Shown: positions 57,215 through 64,000 of the stretch, one piece after another | How the letters are laid out: the number at the start of each line of letters is the position of its first letter | Position numbering within the stretch: position 1 is the stretch's first letter | Origin: CAZRHR01 sp964599915 | Lineage (GTDB): Bacteria; Bacteroidota; Bacteroidia; CAIKAF01 | DNA length: 64,000 bases | NCBI GenBank assembly: GCA_964599915.1 | Contig: CAZRHR010000005.1 | Location: 1-64,000 of the forward strand | Direction: 5' to 3' | The notes under the pieces: generated by a model | Told to the model about the DNA's origin: nothing | The model's database searches: none | The model's input: only the letters and a program-made list of their open reading frames with translations | Program-made: the position numbers and the translations under genes

Positions 57215-58798
57215 ATGAATCCACGCATGATCCGCTTTATTATTCTGTCCATGTTTTCAGCCATGACAGGTTTGGTGGGCATTCAAATTATTTGGATTCG
57301 GAAAGCGGTAGAACAGCGAGAAGAGCAATTTAACCAAGAGGTTTTTGCAGCATTGGCTTCTATTTCGCAGGCGTATGAAAAAGAGGTTTGGGCCAAGCAC
57401 ATTGAAAAAATGTTGGATTGGTCATCGCTCGAGTCTGGCGTTCAGGGGATGATGGATTCGTTGCACCAAGTGACCCTTTGCCAGCCTAAGGATTCTATGC
57501 CAGGTTTTACCACGACCCCGGAGGGAGAGGTTTATCTTCAATTGAACTGGGAAGGCGGCTATCCATTTGCCCGTGCACCGCGCGGCCCTTTTGGTGAAGC
57601 ACAAAATAATCCTTGGGTCAATCTTCAAGATGAAGGAAACAACAATTATATAGAGAGCCTCGACCAAACTTACCGTGTGCTTACGGAGAGCCGTGATTTA
57701 ATTGGCAACATGCTCCAAAACTTGGTGAGTCGATTTGTGTTTACCAACCAGCAGGAAGTAGATAGTGTCTTGCTGGAAAAACTTGTGGCCGGTGAATTTC
57801 ATGCGCGTGGGATAAAAATGCCCATTCAATACACAGTTTACCATCCGTATAAACAAGAAATGAGGTTTGGAAACCTTCAGCGTCGCAAGGACATGGAGGA
57901 GTCGCCTTATCGCATTTCATTGGGTTCAGAGCCGTACCCAAACGCCTTCGAACTGGTACTTTTCTTTCCACAGAAAAACCGTTTTTTACTTAGCAACATC
58001 ATCTTTTTGTTGATTGCTTCGGCCTTTCTCATTCTGATTATCATCGGCTCTTTTGCTTATACCATCAATGTGATTTTCAAGCAGAAACAGGTACAAGAAA
58101 TTAAAAACGACCTTATTAATAACATTACACACGAGTTAAAAACGCCCATTTCTACTATTTCCCTCGCCGTGCAGGCCATGTCAGATCCGGGTATGCGGGA
58201 AATTGTATCCCTTCGGGAAAAATACATTGGCGTGATCAGAGACGAAAACCATAGACTGGGGCAGTTAGTTGAAAATGTTTTACAGTCGGCCGTCTTCGAC
58301 CGTGGTGATTTCCGGCTGAAAGTAAAACGCATCGATTTACATCAACGCATTGATAAAGTCCTTTCCAGTTTATCTATGCAGGCCCAAGCGAAAGGCATTC
58401 GAGTGAATAGAAATCTACACGCCAAGCAGGTGAATGTAGATGTTGATGATGTAATGATGACCAATTTGTTTTTCAACCTTGTGGACAATGCCATCAAATA
58501 CGCCTCCAAAGACAACCCTTTTGTCACCATATCTACCTGGGACGAAGCACATTATTTTTGTTTTGAGGTCGCAGACAACGGCATTGGGATTTCTAAGGAT
58601 GACCAAAAACGAATTTTTGAAAAATTATACCGCGTTCCTACAGGCAATGTGCATAATGTAAAGGGCTATGGACTAGGCCTCAGTTATGTAAAATCTATTG
58701 TAGAACGCCACCATGGTGAAATTTCGGTAAAAAGTGCCCTGGGAGAAGGCAGCCGATTCACCGTAAAAATCCCTTTAAAACAACCTGAACAATCATAA
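57215..58798 (+). CDS. rprX: Sensor histidine kinase, RprX-like
   Basis: A 527-residue membrane kinase. One membrane helix (about 7-27) and a second (about 253-278) flank a ~225-residue periplasmic sensor. HisKA has the phospho-acceptor His306 in NNITHELKTP. HATPase_c has NLVDNAIKYASKD (N box), DNGIGI (G1) and GYGLGLSYV (G2). The gene order kinase-then-OmpR-regulator and the regulator sequence match the RprX/RprY pair of Bacteroidota, an envelope and oxidative-stress system in Bacteroides and Porphyromonas. The ligand is unknown. The regulator gene follows after 19 nt. Confidence 0.88.
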   Translation: MNPRMIRFIILSMFSAMTGLVGIQIIWIRKAVEQREEQFNQEVFAALASISQAYEKEVWAKHIEKMLDWSSLESGVQGMMDSLHQVTLCQPKDSMPGFTTTPEGEVYLQLNWEGGYPFARAPRGPFGEAQNNPWVNLQDEGNNNYIESLDQTYRVLTESRDLIGNMLQNLVSRFVFTNQQEVDSVLLEKLVAGEFHARGIKMPIQYTVYHPYKQEMRFGNLQRRKDMEESPYRISLGSEPYPNAFELVLFFPQKNRFLLSNIIFLLIASAFLILIIIGSFAYTINVIFKQKQVQEIKNDLINNITHELKTPISTISLAVQAMSDPGMREIVSLREKYIGVIRDENHRLGQLVENVLQSAVFDRGDFRLKVKRIDLHQRIDKVLSSLSMQAQAKGIRVNRNLHAKQVNVDVDDVMMTNLFFNLVDNAIKYASKDNPFVTISTWDEAHYFCFEVADNGIGISKDDQKRIFEKLYRVPTGNVHNVKGYGLGLSYVKSIVERHHGEISVKSALGEGSRFTVKIPLKQPEQS

Positions 58799-58817
58799 AA
58801 GTTTTTAAATTGGCCTT

Positions 58818-59531
58818 ATGGAAGAGATTAAACCTCGCGTACTTCTTGTAGAAGACGAAATAAATTTAGGTAACGTTCTTAAAGATTATCTGGAATTCAA
58901 AGGATACCAGATCGATCTTTGTACCAATGGTGAGGAAGGTTTCGACACCTTTACCAAGAACCGATACGACCTTTGTATCCTGGATATCATGCTTCCTATA
59001 AAGGATGGTTATACGCTGGCCAAAGAAATTCGTCAGGCCAACCAAAGCATCCCCATCATCTTTCTCACAGCAAAAAGTTTACCGGACGACCGCATCGAGG
59101 GATTTAAAGCCGGAGCAGATGATTACCTCACCAAGCCTTTCAACATGGAAGAGCTGTTATTACGGGTAAAAGCGGTGCTTAAGCGTACCTCTGGATTGCC
59201 CGGCGTGGCAGAAGATGATAAAGTGTTTGACATTGGTGCTTATCATTTCGACTCCACCCGTCAGATGTTAACTTTGAAAAATGTTGGGGAAGACCGTAAG
59301 CTTACGTCCAAAGAATCAGAGCTTCTGCGTCTTTTGGCTTTAAATCTGAACAAAACCCTTGATCGCACCTTGGCGTTGAAAACCATTTGGGGCGACGACT
59401 CCTACTTCAACGCACGCTCTATGGATGTGTACATCACGAAATTGAGAAAATACCTCCGTGAAGATCCCAGATTGGAAATTTTAAATGTTCACGGCAAAGG
59501 ATTTAAGCTTTTGGTGAACGAAACCAACTAA
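58818..59531 (+). CDS. rprY: OmpR-type response regulator, RprY-like
   Basis: A 237-residue regulator with a receiver domain (about 8-122; phospho-acceptor Asp56 in CILDIMLP, Lys in LTKPF) and a winged-helix DNA-binding domain (about 140-235, TSKESELLRLLALNLNKTLDR ... DVYITKLRKYLREDPR). The start ATG 58818 follows the kinase stop by 19 nt. TAAATTGG 4 nt upstream is a poor promoter match, so it is probably made from the kinase mRNA. RprY binds genes for envelope and sodium-pump functions in related bacteria. Confidence 0.92.
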   Translation: MEEIKPRVLLVEDEINLGNVLKDYLEFKGYQIDLCTNGEEGFDTFTKNRYDLCILDIMLPIKDGYTLAKEIRQANQSIPIIFLTAKSLPDDRIEGFKAGADDYLTKPFNMEELLLRVKAVLKRTSGLPGVAEDDKVFDIGAYHFDSTRQMLTLKNVGEDRKLTSKESELLRLLALNLNKTLDRTLALKTIWGDDSYFNARSMDVYITKLRKYLREDPRLEILNVHGKGFKLLVNETN

Positions 59532-59540
59532 ATCGCCTTC

Positions 59541-62447
59541 ATGGCTGCTTTACGGGTACTTTATTGTTGGCTCATCAGCTTAATGTTGGTTGGGCAGGAG
59601 GTTCCTGTACGTAAAATTGGTGTAGAGGAGGGCTTGCCTTCTCAGCGCACTTTCGATGTGGTTGCTTTGCCCAATGGATTCATTTGGACGGCCACTTCTG
59701 CCGGACTTGTACGGTTCGACGGAAAGGAAAGTCTGGTATTCACTACGTCTGAAGGACTTCCGGACAACAGCATTAAACGCATGGCTTATGATCCTCAAAC
59801 CCAGTCCCTTTGGTTTTTAACCTCTAGGGGAAGAGTGGGTTGGGTTACGGCGCAGCATCAAGTTGTTTTACCAGAACAACCCAAGTTAAGAAGACTTGAG
59901 ATGGTTGATTTGACGCCAGGATTACCCGGTTCCATGTGGCTGGCCGATGCCAATGGCGAAATTTTATGCTACCAGAATCAGCGTATCCAGCATGAAACCC
60001 GAATGGTACAAGGAAAAGTGGTTGGCATGGTTTGCGATTCTACTGGCAAGCTTTGGGTGCTTTCTAACCAACCTGCTGCCCTTTGGTCTTTTCAACCTAA
60101 CACCCAGAAAGTCCCGGGTTTAGTCTGGCAAAGCCCAACGGAGAAAGTGATGAGCAGGCCGGTACTCCTTTCCAATGGCGACCTGGCCTGGTCGACCCTT
60201 TCCGGGCTTTGGCGTTTTCAACCCCATTCCAGCCATCCCCGCCCCGTCTTTTTAACCGATGCCTTTCAACAAACCCCTATTCATTGCCTTTTGCCCGACG
60301 AACATGGAAAAATTTGGGTAGGAACACCCGAAGGTCTTTGGCTGATTGGACGTAAAAATGGAAGCTTCCAGCCTTTGAAAAGAATTTTACAGTCCTATCA
60401 AATGAAAGCCTTATCCAAAGATTTTGAGGGAAACATTTGGGTAGCCACAGCCAATTCCGGGGTATTATATCTTCCCGATCAACAGATGTCGGTTCAATCT
60501 TATGGGAGCAAACCGGCAGATCATGTGATTCAAGCCATGGAAGTTACCCCCGATGGCCGGTTGTGGGCCGGTAATATCCAAGGTGTGGTTTTTTACGGCG
60601 TACCTAATGAGCGAGCTGTACCCATTACCTTGTCCCAACGAATGCCAGTGTTGAAACTTTGTCAGGCAGGAAACCACATGTGGATTGGCACGGAACAAGG
60701 ATTATATCGGTCGGATCAACCAAAAAAGCCCATTTGGCCCCGGGAAAAAATTACGGCCTTGGCTACTGATGGTGCAGACTATCTTTTTGTGGGTACGCCA
60801 CAAACCCTTCATCAACTGCATGTGCCTTCGCAAAATTGGAAAACCTATTATACCGGCGCTATATCTAGCATGTTTTGGCATCCTTTTGAAAAAGCATTGT
60901 GGATGGCCACCCCATTGGGCATTCAGCGATGGACACCCCAAGGTGCACAACGTTTAGTATCTGTAGGTTTACTTCAGGGACAAGAGATTTCAGATTTATG
61001 TTACGATGCAGAGCGAGATATGGTTTGGGCCAGTACTTTGGGTGCCGGAATTTGGGGGCTTCAGGGGAAACAGCCGCTGTTGCATATTTCCAGTAGACAA
61101 GGACTGGTGTCCGATATGATTTTTTCCATGCATTTGGATGATGATGGACATCTTTGGGCCGCCACACCCAAGGGCATTCACCAACTTGTGTTTTCCGGGC
61201 GTCAGGTGGCCCAATTGATTTTATGGGATAAAACCCATGGCTTACCTTCCTATGAGGTCAGTCAGGTGAAATGGTTTGGAGGTAAAGTTTTCGCAGCCAC
61301 GCCTGCGGGTGTGGTGTTTTTTGAACCCCAAAAACCAAAAGAAGATGTGACGCCACCGCCTGTTTTTATCAATAGATTATTCGTTAATAACATGCCCAAG
61401 CCAAGGGCAGATACCTTGTGGCTAGATCCTTTTGAAAACAACTTACAAGTGGATGTTAGAGGTATTTCTTACCGAGATCCATCTGGCATTCGATTTTCTT
61501 ATGTACTTGAGGGTTTAAGCCCTACGCCGGTCATGACTTCTTCCGGGAATTTATCTTTCCAAGCCTTGGCGCCAGGCTGGTACACGCTTTCTATTTTGGC
61601 CATGGACAGAAATGGACTGACCAGCCAAAAACCGGCCAAACTAACCATCTATATTCAACCTGCTTTTTGGCAAACCCTGGCATTTAAAATTTCCGTTTTT
61701 CTTTTATTGGCAGCCGGAATTGGTGTGTTGTTCTACCTTAGGTTAAGGTGGGTGCGTCGTCGGGAGCGAGAAAAGGCTGCTTTTACCAGGACCTTAAATG
61801 AATTGAAGCTCACAGCCCTAAAAGCGCAGATGAATCCTCATTTTCTTTTTAATTCTTTAGGCTCCATTCAAAACCTCATTAATACGGACCGGAAAAAGGA
61901 AGCCAACCAATATTTGGCAAGGTTTGCCAAATTGTTGCGCATGGTTTTAGATCAAAGTGAAGAGCGAGAAGTAACATTAGCCGAAACCATGGCCCAATTG
62001 GAGCTTTATTTACAACTAGAAAGTTTGCGGTTTTCGGAGGCATTTACCTATCAAATTTTTGCTCCCTCCCAACCGCAATCCATTCCCATGCCTCCCCTTA
62101 TGATTCAGCCCTTTGTGGAAAATGCCATTAAACACGGATTACTTCCCAAAGGGAATGGCGCTCATTTAATGATTCGCTTTGAATTGCGGCCGGACCAGAC
62201 TTTGTACTGCTGTATAGAAGACAATGGGATTGGTCGCGTGCAAAGAGAAATTCGCAAAGGACAAAGTCGGGCCGACCATGTGAGTAAAGGCATTTCCATT
62301 ACCCAAGACCGCTTACAATTGCTGAATGACCTTTCTGCGCGAAAAACCCAATTACATATCACAGATTTATACGATGCCCAAGGCCATGCCGCAGGAACAA
62401 GGGTGGAATTGATTTTGCCTCTGCCAGAAACGTTTCAACAGCCTTAA
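59541..62447 (+). CDS. Periplasmic propeller sensor kinase, LytS-type
   Basis: A 968-residue membrane sensor. A signal/anchor segment (about 1-20) is followed by a two-component regulator propeller region (about 22-590) with many short WVATANSG / WIGTEQGL-type repeats, a Y_Y_Y domain (about 600-700) and one membrane helix (about 715-735, FLLLAAGIGVLFYL). The cytoplasmic part is a His_kinase/HATPase pair with His767 in QMNPHFLFNSL and a GHGxG-like ATPase segment. No receiver or AraC domain is fused, and no LytTR regulator is adjacent. The gene starts 10 nt after rprY, so it is probably in the same operon. It may signal to an unlinked regulator or modulate RprY. Confidence 0.9.
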   Translation: MAALRVLYCWLISLMLVGQEVPVRKIGVEEGLPSQRTFDVVALPNGFIWTATSAGLVRFDGKESLVFTTSEGLPDNSIKRMAYDPQTQSLWFLTSRGRVGWVTAQHQVVLPEQPKLRRLEMVDLTPGLPGSMWLADANGEILCYQNQRIQHETRMVQGKVVGMVCDSTGKLWVLSNQPAALWSFQPNTQKVPGLVWQSPTEKVMSRPVLLSNGDLAWSTLSGLWRFQPHSSHPRPVFLTDAFQQTPIHCLLPDEHGKIWVGTPEGLWLIGRKNGSFQPLKRILQSYQMKALSKDFEGNIWVATANSGVLYLPDQQMSVQSYGSKPADHVIQAMEVTPDGRLWAGNIQGVVFYGVPNERAVPITLSQRMPVLKLCQAGNHMWIGTEQGLYRSDQPKKPIWPREKITALATDGADYLFVGTPQTLHQLHVPSQNWKTYYTGAISSMFWHPFEKALWMATPLGIQRWTPQGAQRLVSVGLLQGQEISDLCYDAERDMVWASTLGAGIWGLQGKQPLLHISSRQGLVSDMIFSMHLDDDGHLWAATPKGIHQLVFSGRQVAQLILWDKTHGLPSYEVSQVKWFGGKVFAATPAGVVFFEPQKPKEDVTPPPVFINRLFVNNMPKPRADTLWLDPFENNLQVDVRGISYRDPSGIRFSYVLEGLSPTPVMTSSGNLSFQALAPGWYTLSILAMDRNGLTSQKPAKLTIYIQPAFWQTLAFKISVFLLLAAGIGVLFYLRLRWVRRREREKAAFTRTLNELKLTALKAQMNPHFLFNSLGSIQNLINTDRKKEANQYLARFAKLLRMVLDQSEEREVTLAETMAQLELYLQLESLRFSEAFTYQIFAPSQPQSIPMPPLMIQPFVENAIKHGLLPKGNGAHLMIRFELRPDQTLYCCIEDNGIGRVQREIRKGQSRADHVSKGISITQDRLQLLNDLSARKTQLHITDLYDAQGHAAGTRVELILPLPETFQQP

Positions 62448-62572
62448 GTGACATGTTGCCGGATGTAGGCTCGTCTTTGCCATGCGCCCTTTTCCAAAGA
62501 GGATAATGGAATATTTGGGCACGAAGTAAATGTTTTATAAGGGCTTACCCTCGTGGCTGCATATGAAACGAA

Positions 62573-63289
62573 TTAGCGCTTGAGTTGCGCTTCCATGGTT
62601 TCCTTATCGGCATAACCCACATGGTTCCAAGTTTCTTTCCCATCCCGGAAAACGCGAATGACTGGAATAGCCTCAATGCGAAGCAGGCCGGATAAATCAG
62701 GATTTTGGTCTACATCGATGCGGACCAATTTTAGGTTGTCGCCGTATTTTTTTTCTAAAGCCTCTAGGTCCGGTTTCATTTGCATGCAAGGTCTGCACCA
62801 TGGGGCGTAAAAATCTACGAGAACTTGTGGGTGGCTTTTGATGAGCGCCTCATATTCTTCCATGCTCATGCCTTTGATTTGTCGAACAACCGGTGGCGCT
62901 TCTTCCAAGGTAAGTCCGGCGGCTTTCCACTTTAGCAAGCCTCCCTCCAGTTCGTAAACCTGCATAAAGCCATTTTTTCTAAGCATTTCAGCGGCACTTT
63001 TGCTTCTGCCGCCACTTAAGCAATAGACAAAATAGGGTTTGCTTTTGTCGAAACCGCCCATGGCTTGCTCGAAAGTGCCATCTGAAAAGTTCAGGTTTAC
63101 AGCCCCTTTCATATGCGCTTCATCAAACTCACCGGTACTGCGCACATCCAAGATGATAGCCCCTTGGGTTTTGGCCAATTTTTCAGAAAAGCTTTTGGCA
63201 TCGAGCACCTGTTGGCTGGTGGATGTGCCACAAGCGGCCAAAAAGGTCAATATCATCAAAGTAAATCCGGAACGCAGCATAAAATTCAT
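62573..63289 (-). CDS. Rhodanese-thioredoxin fusion lipoprotein
   Basis: A 238-residue lipoprotein. The signal peptide ends in the lipobox FLAAC (Cys20). A rhodanese domain (about 26-128) has the catalytic Cys90 in YCLSGGRS. A thioredoxin domain (about 135-238) has the active site WCRPC (Cys165 and Cys168) and the cis-Pro in IEAIPVIR. The pair would sit in the periplasm or outer membrane and could handle sulfur or persulfide transfer with disulfide exchange. WCRPC replaces the usual WCGPC, which should raise the redox potential. A DUF6132-like gene lies 49 nt upstream on the same strand. Confidence 0.9.
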   Translation of the reverse strand: MNFMLRSGFTLMILTFLAACGTSTSQQVLDAKSFSEKLAKTQGAIILDVRSTGEFDEAHMKGAVNLNFSDGTFEQAMGGFDKSKPYFVYCLSGGRSKSAAEMLRKNGFMQVYELEGGLLKWKAAGLTLEEAPPVVRQIKGMSMEEYEALIKSHPQVLVDFYAPWCRPCMQMKPDLEALEKKYGDNLKLVRIDVDQNPDLSGLLRIEAIPVIRVFRDGKETWNHVGYADKETMEAQLKR

Positions 63290-63337
63290 TTTAATAGGCT
63301 TAAATATACCAAGGTTCTATGAACCCGAAAAATCAAA

Positions 63338-63556
63338 TTACTTTTTTCTTTTTTGGAAGAAGCGATGGATGTCATCGCCCAAAGACCATCCGAATAGGGC
63401 CCCAAATCCTCCCATGAGGTATGGATTGCCTGTAATTGCACAGCCCTCAGGGGTGCAACCTACCCACCACCAATACGCCAATCCGGCGCCAAGTCCCAGG
63501 GCTGCCGGAATAATCCGAAACAGCATTTTTTTCCAATGATACATTGATAGTTCCAT
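63338..63556 (-). CDS. DUF6132-like small membrane protein
   Basis: 72 residues from ATG 63556 (MELSMYHWKK); an exact TAATTTTG box 4 nt upstream decides this start over the ATG at 63544. A membrane helix (about 12-31) ends in WWWVGCTPEGCAITGNP, a GC-x4-GC-x-IT-x-NP signature I associate with DUF6132, and a second hydrophobic segment (about 46-57) follows. The function is unknown. It is next to the rhodanese-thioredoxin gene, which hints at a shared sulfur or redox role through the two cysteines. Confidence 0.78.
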   Translation of the reverse strand: MELSMYHWKKMLFRIIPAALGLGAGLAYWWWVGCTPEGCAITGNPYLMGGFGALFGWSLGDDIHRFFQKRKK

Positions 63557-63560
63557 ACAC

Positions 63561-63568
63561 CAAAATTA
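63561..63568 (-). promoter_or_regulatory. -7 box TAATTTTG, 4 nt before DUF6132-like ATG
   Basis: An exact TAnnTTTG box on minus, then GTGT, then ATG 63556. This predicts a leaderless mRNA and fixes the start. Confidence 0.6.
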
Positions 63569-63600
63569 GGCATGTTCTTCCTTGGTTTCCGTAACCAAAG

Positions 63601-64000
63601 TTACTTAAACTGCCAGCTGACTCCCAGGACGCCTCCCATTTGGACGGGGTTGATGCGGGTAAAAGGTGCATGACTTAGGTTGGTGGCTGCGTATCTGGAG
63701 ATTAGACCAAGGCGTATCTGGATGGGCCAGTGTCGGGGTTGGAAAGAAGCGCCAACTTGCCATTCTAAATCTAAGCGAAAGGGATTGAGTCCTGCGGTTT
63801 GTCCTACTTCGGCCCTTGAAGTCGCTCCGGTGGCCCATACCTCGTTGCGCGTTTGCACACCGGCACTTCCGCCCACTTGTCCCCAAAGTCCAAGTCTTTG
63901 GTTTTTATTTTTCCAAGTAAGCCCAACATGGATTGGAAACTGAATCCAACCCATGGTTTGCTCAAGGCTTTGGGTGGTTTCGCCTAGGACGACATCTGTA
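63601..64000 (-). CDS. Partial outer-membrane beta-barrel protein
   Basis: An open minus frame runs from the right window edge to a TAA at 63603-63601; the start is outside. The visible ~132 residues alternate polar and hydrophobic (GLTWKNKNQRLGLWGQVGG, RLDLEWQVGASFQ) and end in a strand GVLGVSWQFK with a C-terminal aromatic-basic pair, as in outer-membrane barrels. No family is recognised. An ATG at 63954 lies inside the frame and is probably not the start. Confidence 0.65.
   Translation of the reverse strand, partial: TDVVLGETTQSLEQTMGWIQFPIHVGLTWKNKNQRLGLWGQVGGSAGVQTRNEVWATGATSRAEVGQTAGLNPFRLDLEWQVGASFQPRHWPIQIRLGLISRYAATNLSHAPFTRINPVQMGGVLGVSWQFK

Noticed and set aside
63581..63599. Hairpin before the partial barrel gene
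   Set aside because: Only about 6 pairs (TTGGTT/AACCAA) with no T-tract; too weak to call.
1..64000. CRISPR arrays, tRNA or rRNA genes, IS elements, prophage
   Set aside because: I saw no regularly spaced repeats, no T-loop or CCA-type patterns, no transposase or integrase motifs and no phage structural genes.

Overview
The window looks like a gene-dense stretch of a Bacteroidota chromosome, probably Flavobacteriales-like. The reasons are type IX secretion (T9SS) cargo with type A and type B C-terminal signals, GEVED, PKD and choice-of-anchor-L surface modules, an RprX/RprY-type two-component pair, S46 and S9 dipeptidyl peptidases, a short AMP nucleosidase, and promoters of the Bacteroidota type (-7 box TAnnTTTG) with few Shine-Dalgarno sites. 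I see no rRNA, tRNA, CRISPR, IS element or prophage. About 49 coding regions are called, including two cut by the window edges and two very doubtful tiny ORFs.

Layout. 1-2300: a partial gene, an intergenic region with a 15-bp direct repeat, and a large lipoprotein. 2300-14400: mostly housekeeping and peptide use on the minus strand (epimerase, porin, MetG, RecQ, DPP-IV, AMP nucleosidase), then an M28 peptidase and a queuosine-precursor transporter on plus. 14400-24700: a 561-bp gap, a 1211-residue T9SS adhesin-like protein, a LexA-like repressor divergent from DinB, GalE, an EnvC-like protein with a degenerate LytM domain, and a LysR regulator. 24700-32650: PheT and, divergently, an overlapping plus-strand run of symporter, esterase, penicillin-acylase-type hydrolase and small membrane protein. 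32650-37350: three tandem, overlapping paralogues of secreted glycine-rich proteins. 37500-42600: MFS exporter, dihydroorotase, polyprenol-phosphate mannosyltransferase, SPOR protein, NadD and GmhA. 42900-51800: T9SS cargo including a Lys-C-like protease, an orphan PD-(D/E)XK-like protein, a fourth glycine-rich paralogue and a 904-residue type B T9SS protein. 51800-64000: KdtA, an outer-membrane protein, a lipoprotein, a DPP11-type S46 peptidase, ApaG, RprX/RprY followed by a propeller-type sensor kinase, a rhodanese-thioredoxin lipoprotein, a DUF6132-like protein and a partial barrel protein.

How the genes work together. Much of the window serves the cell surface and extracellular peptides. 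Secreted Lys-C-like protease, periplasmic DPP11, DPP-IV, an M28 peptidase, an amidohydrolase and a DAACS symporter would together degrade protein and take up products. KdtA, GmhA, GalE and the mannosyltransferase serve envelope glycans. RprX/RprY and the propeller kinase sense envelope or nutrient state.

The two most interesting signals are these. First, at least eight genes have an exact TAnnTTTG box ending only 4-5 nt before the start codon, which predicts leaderless mRNAs. Second, a four-member family joins a tail-fibre-like N-terminal module, PKD domains and a C-terminal glycine-rich domain resembling the glycine-rich domain of the animal receptor kinases ALK/LTK; three members are head-to-tail and two of those overlap by 7 nt.
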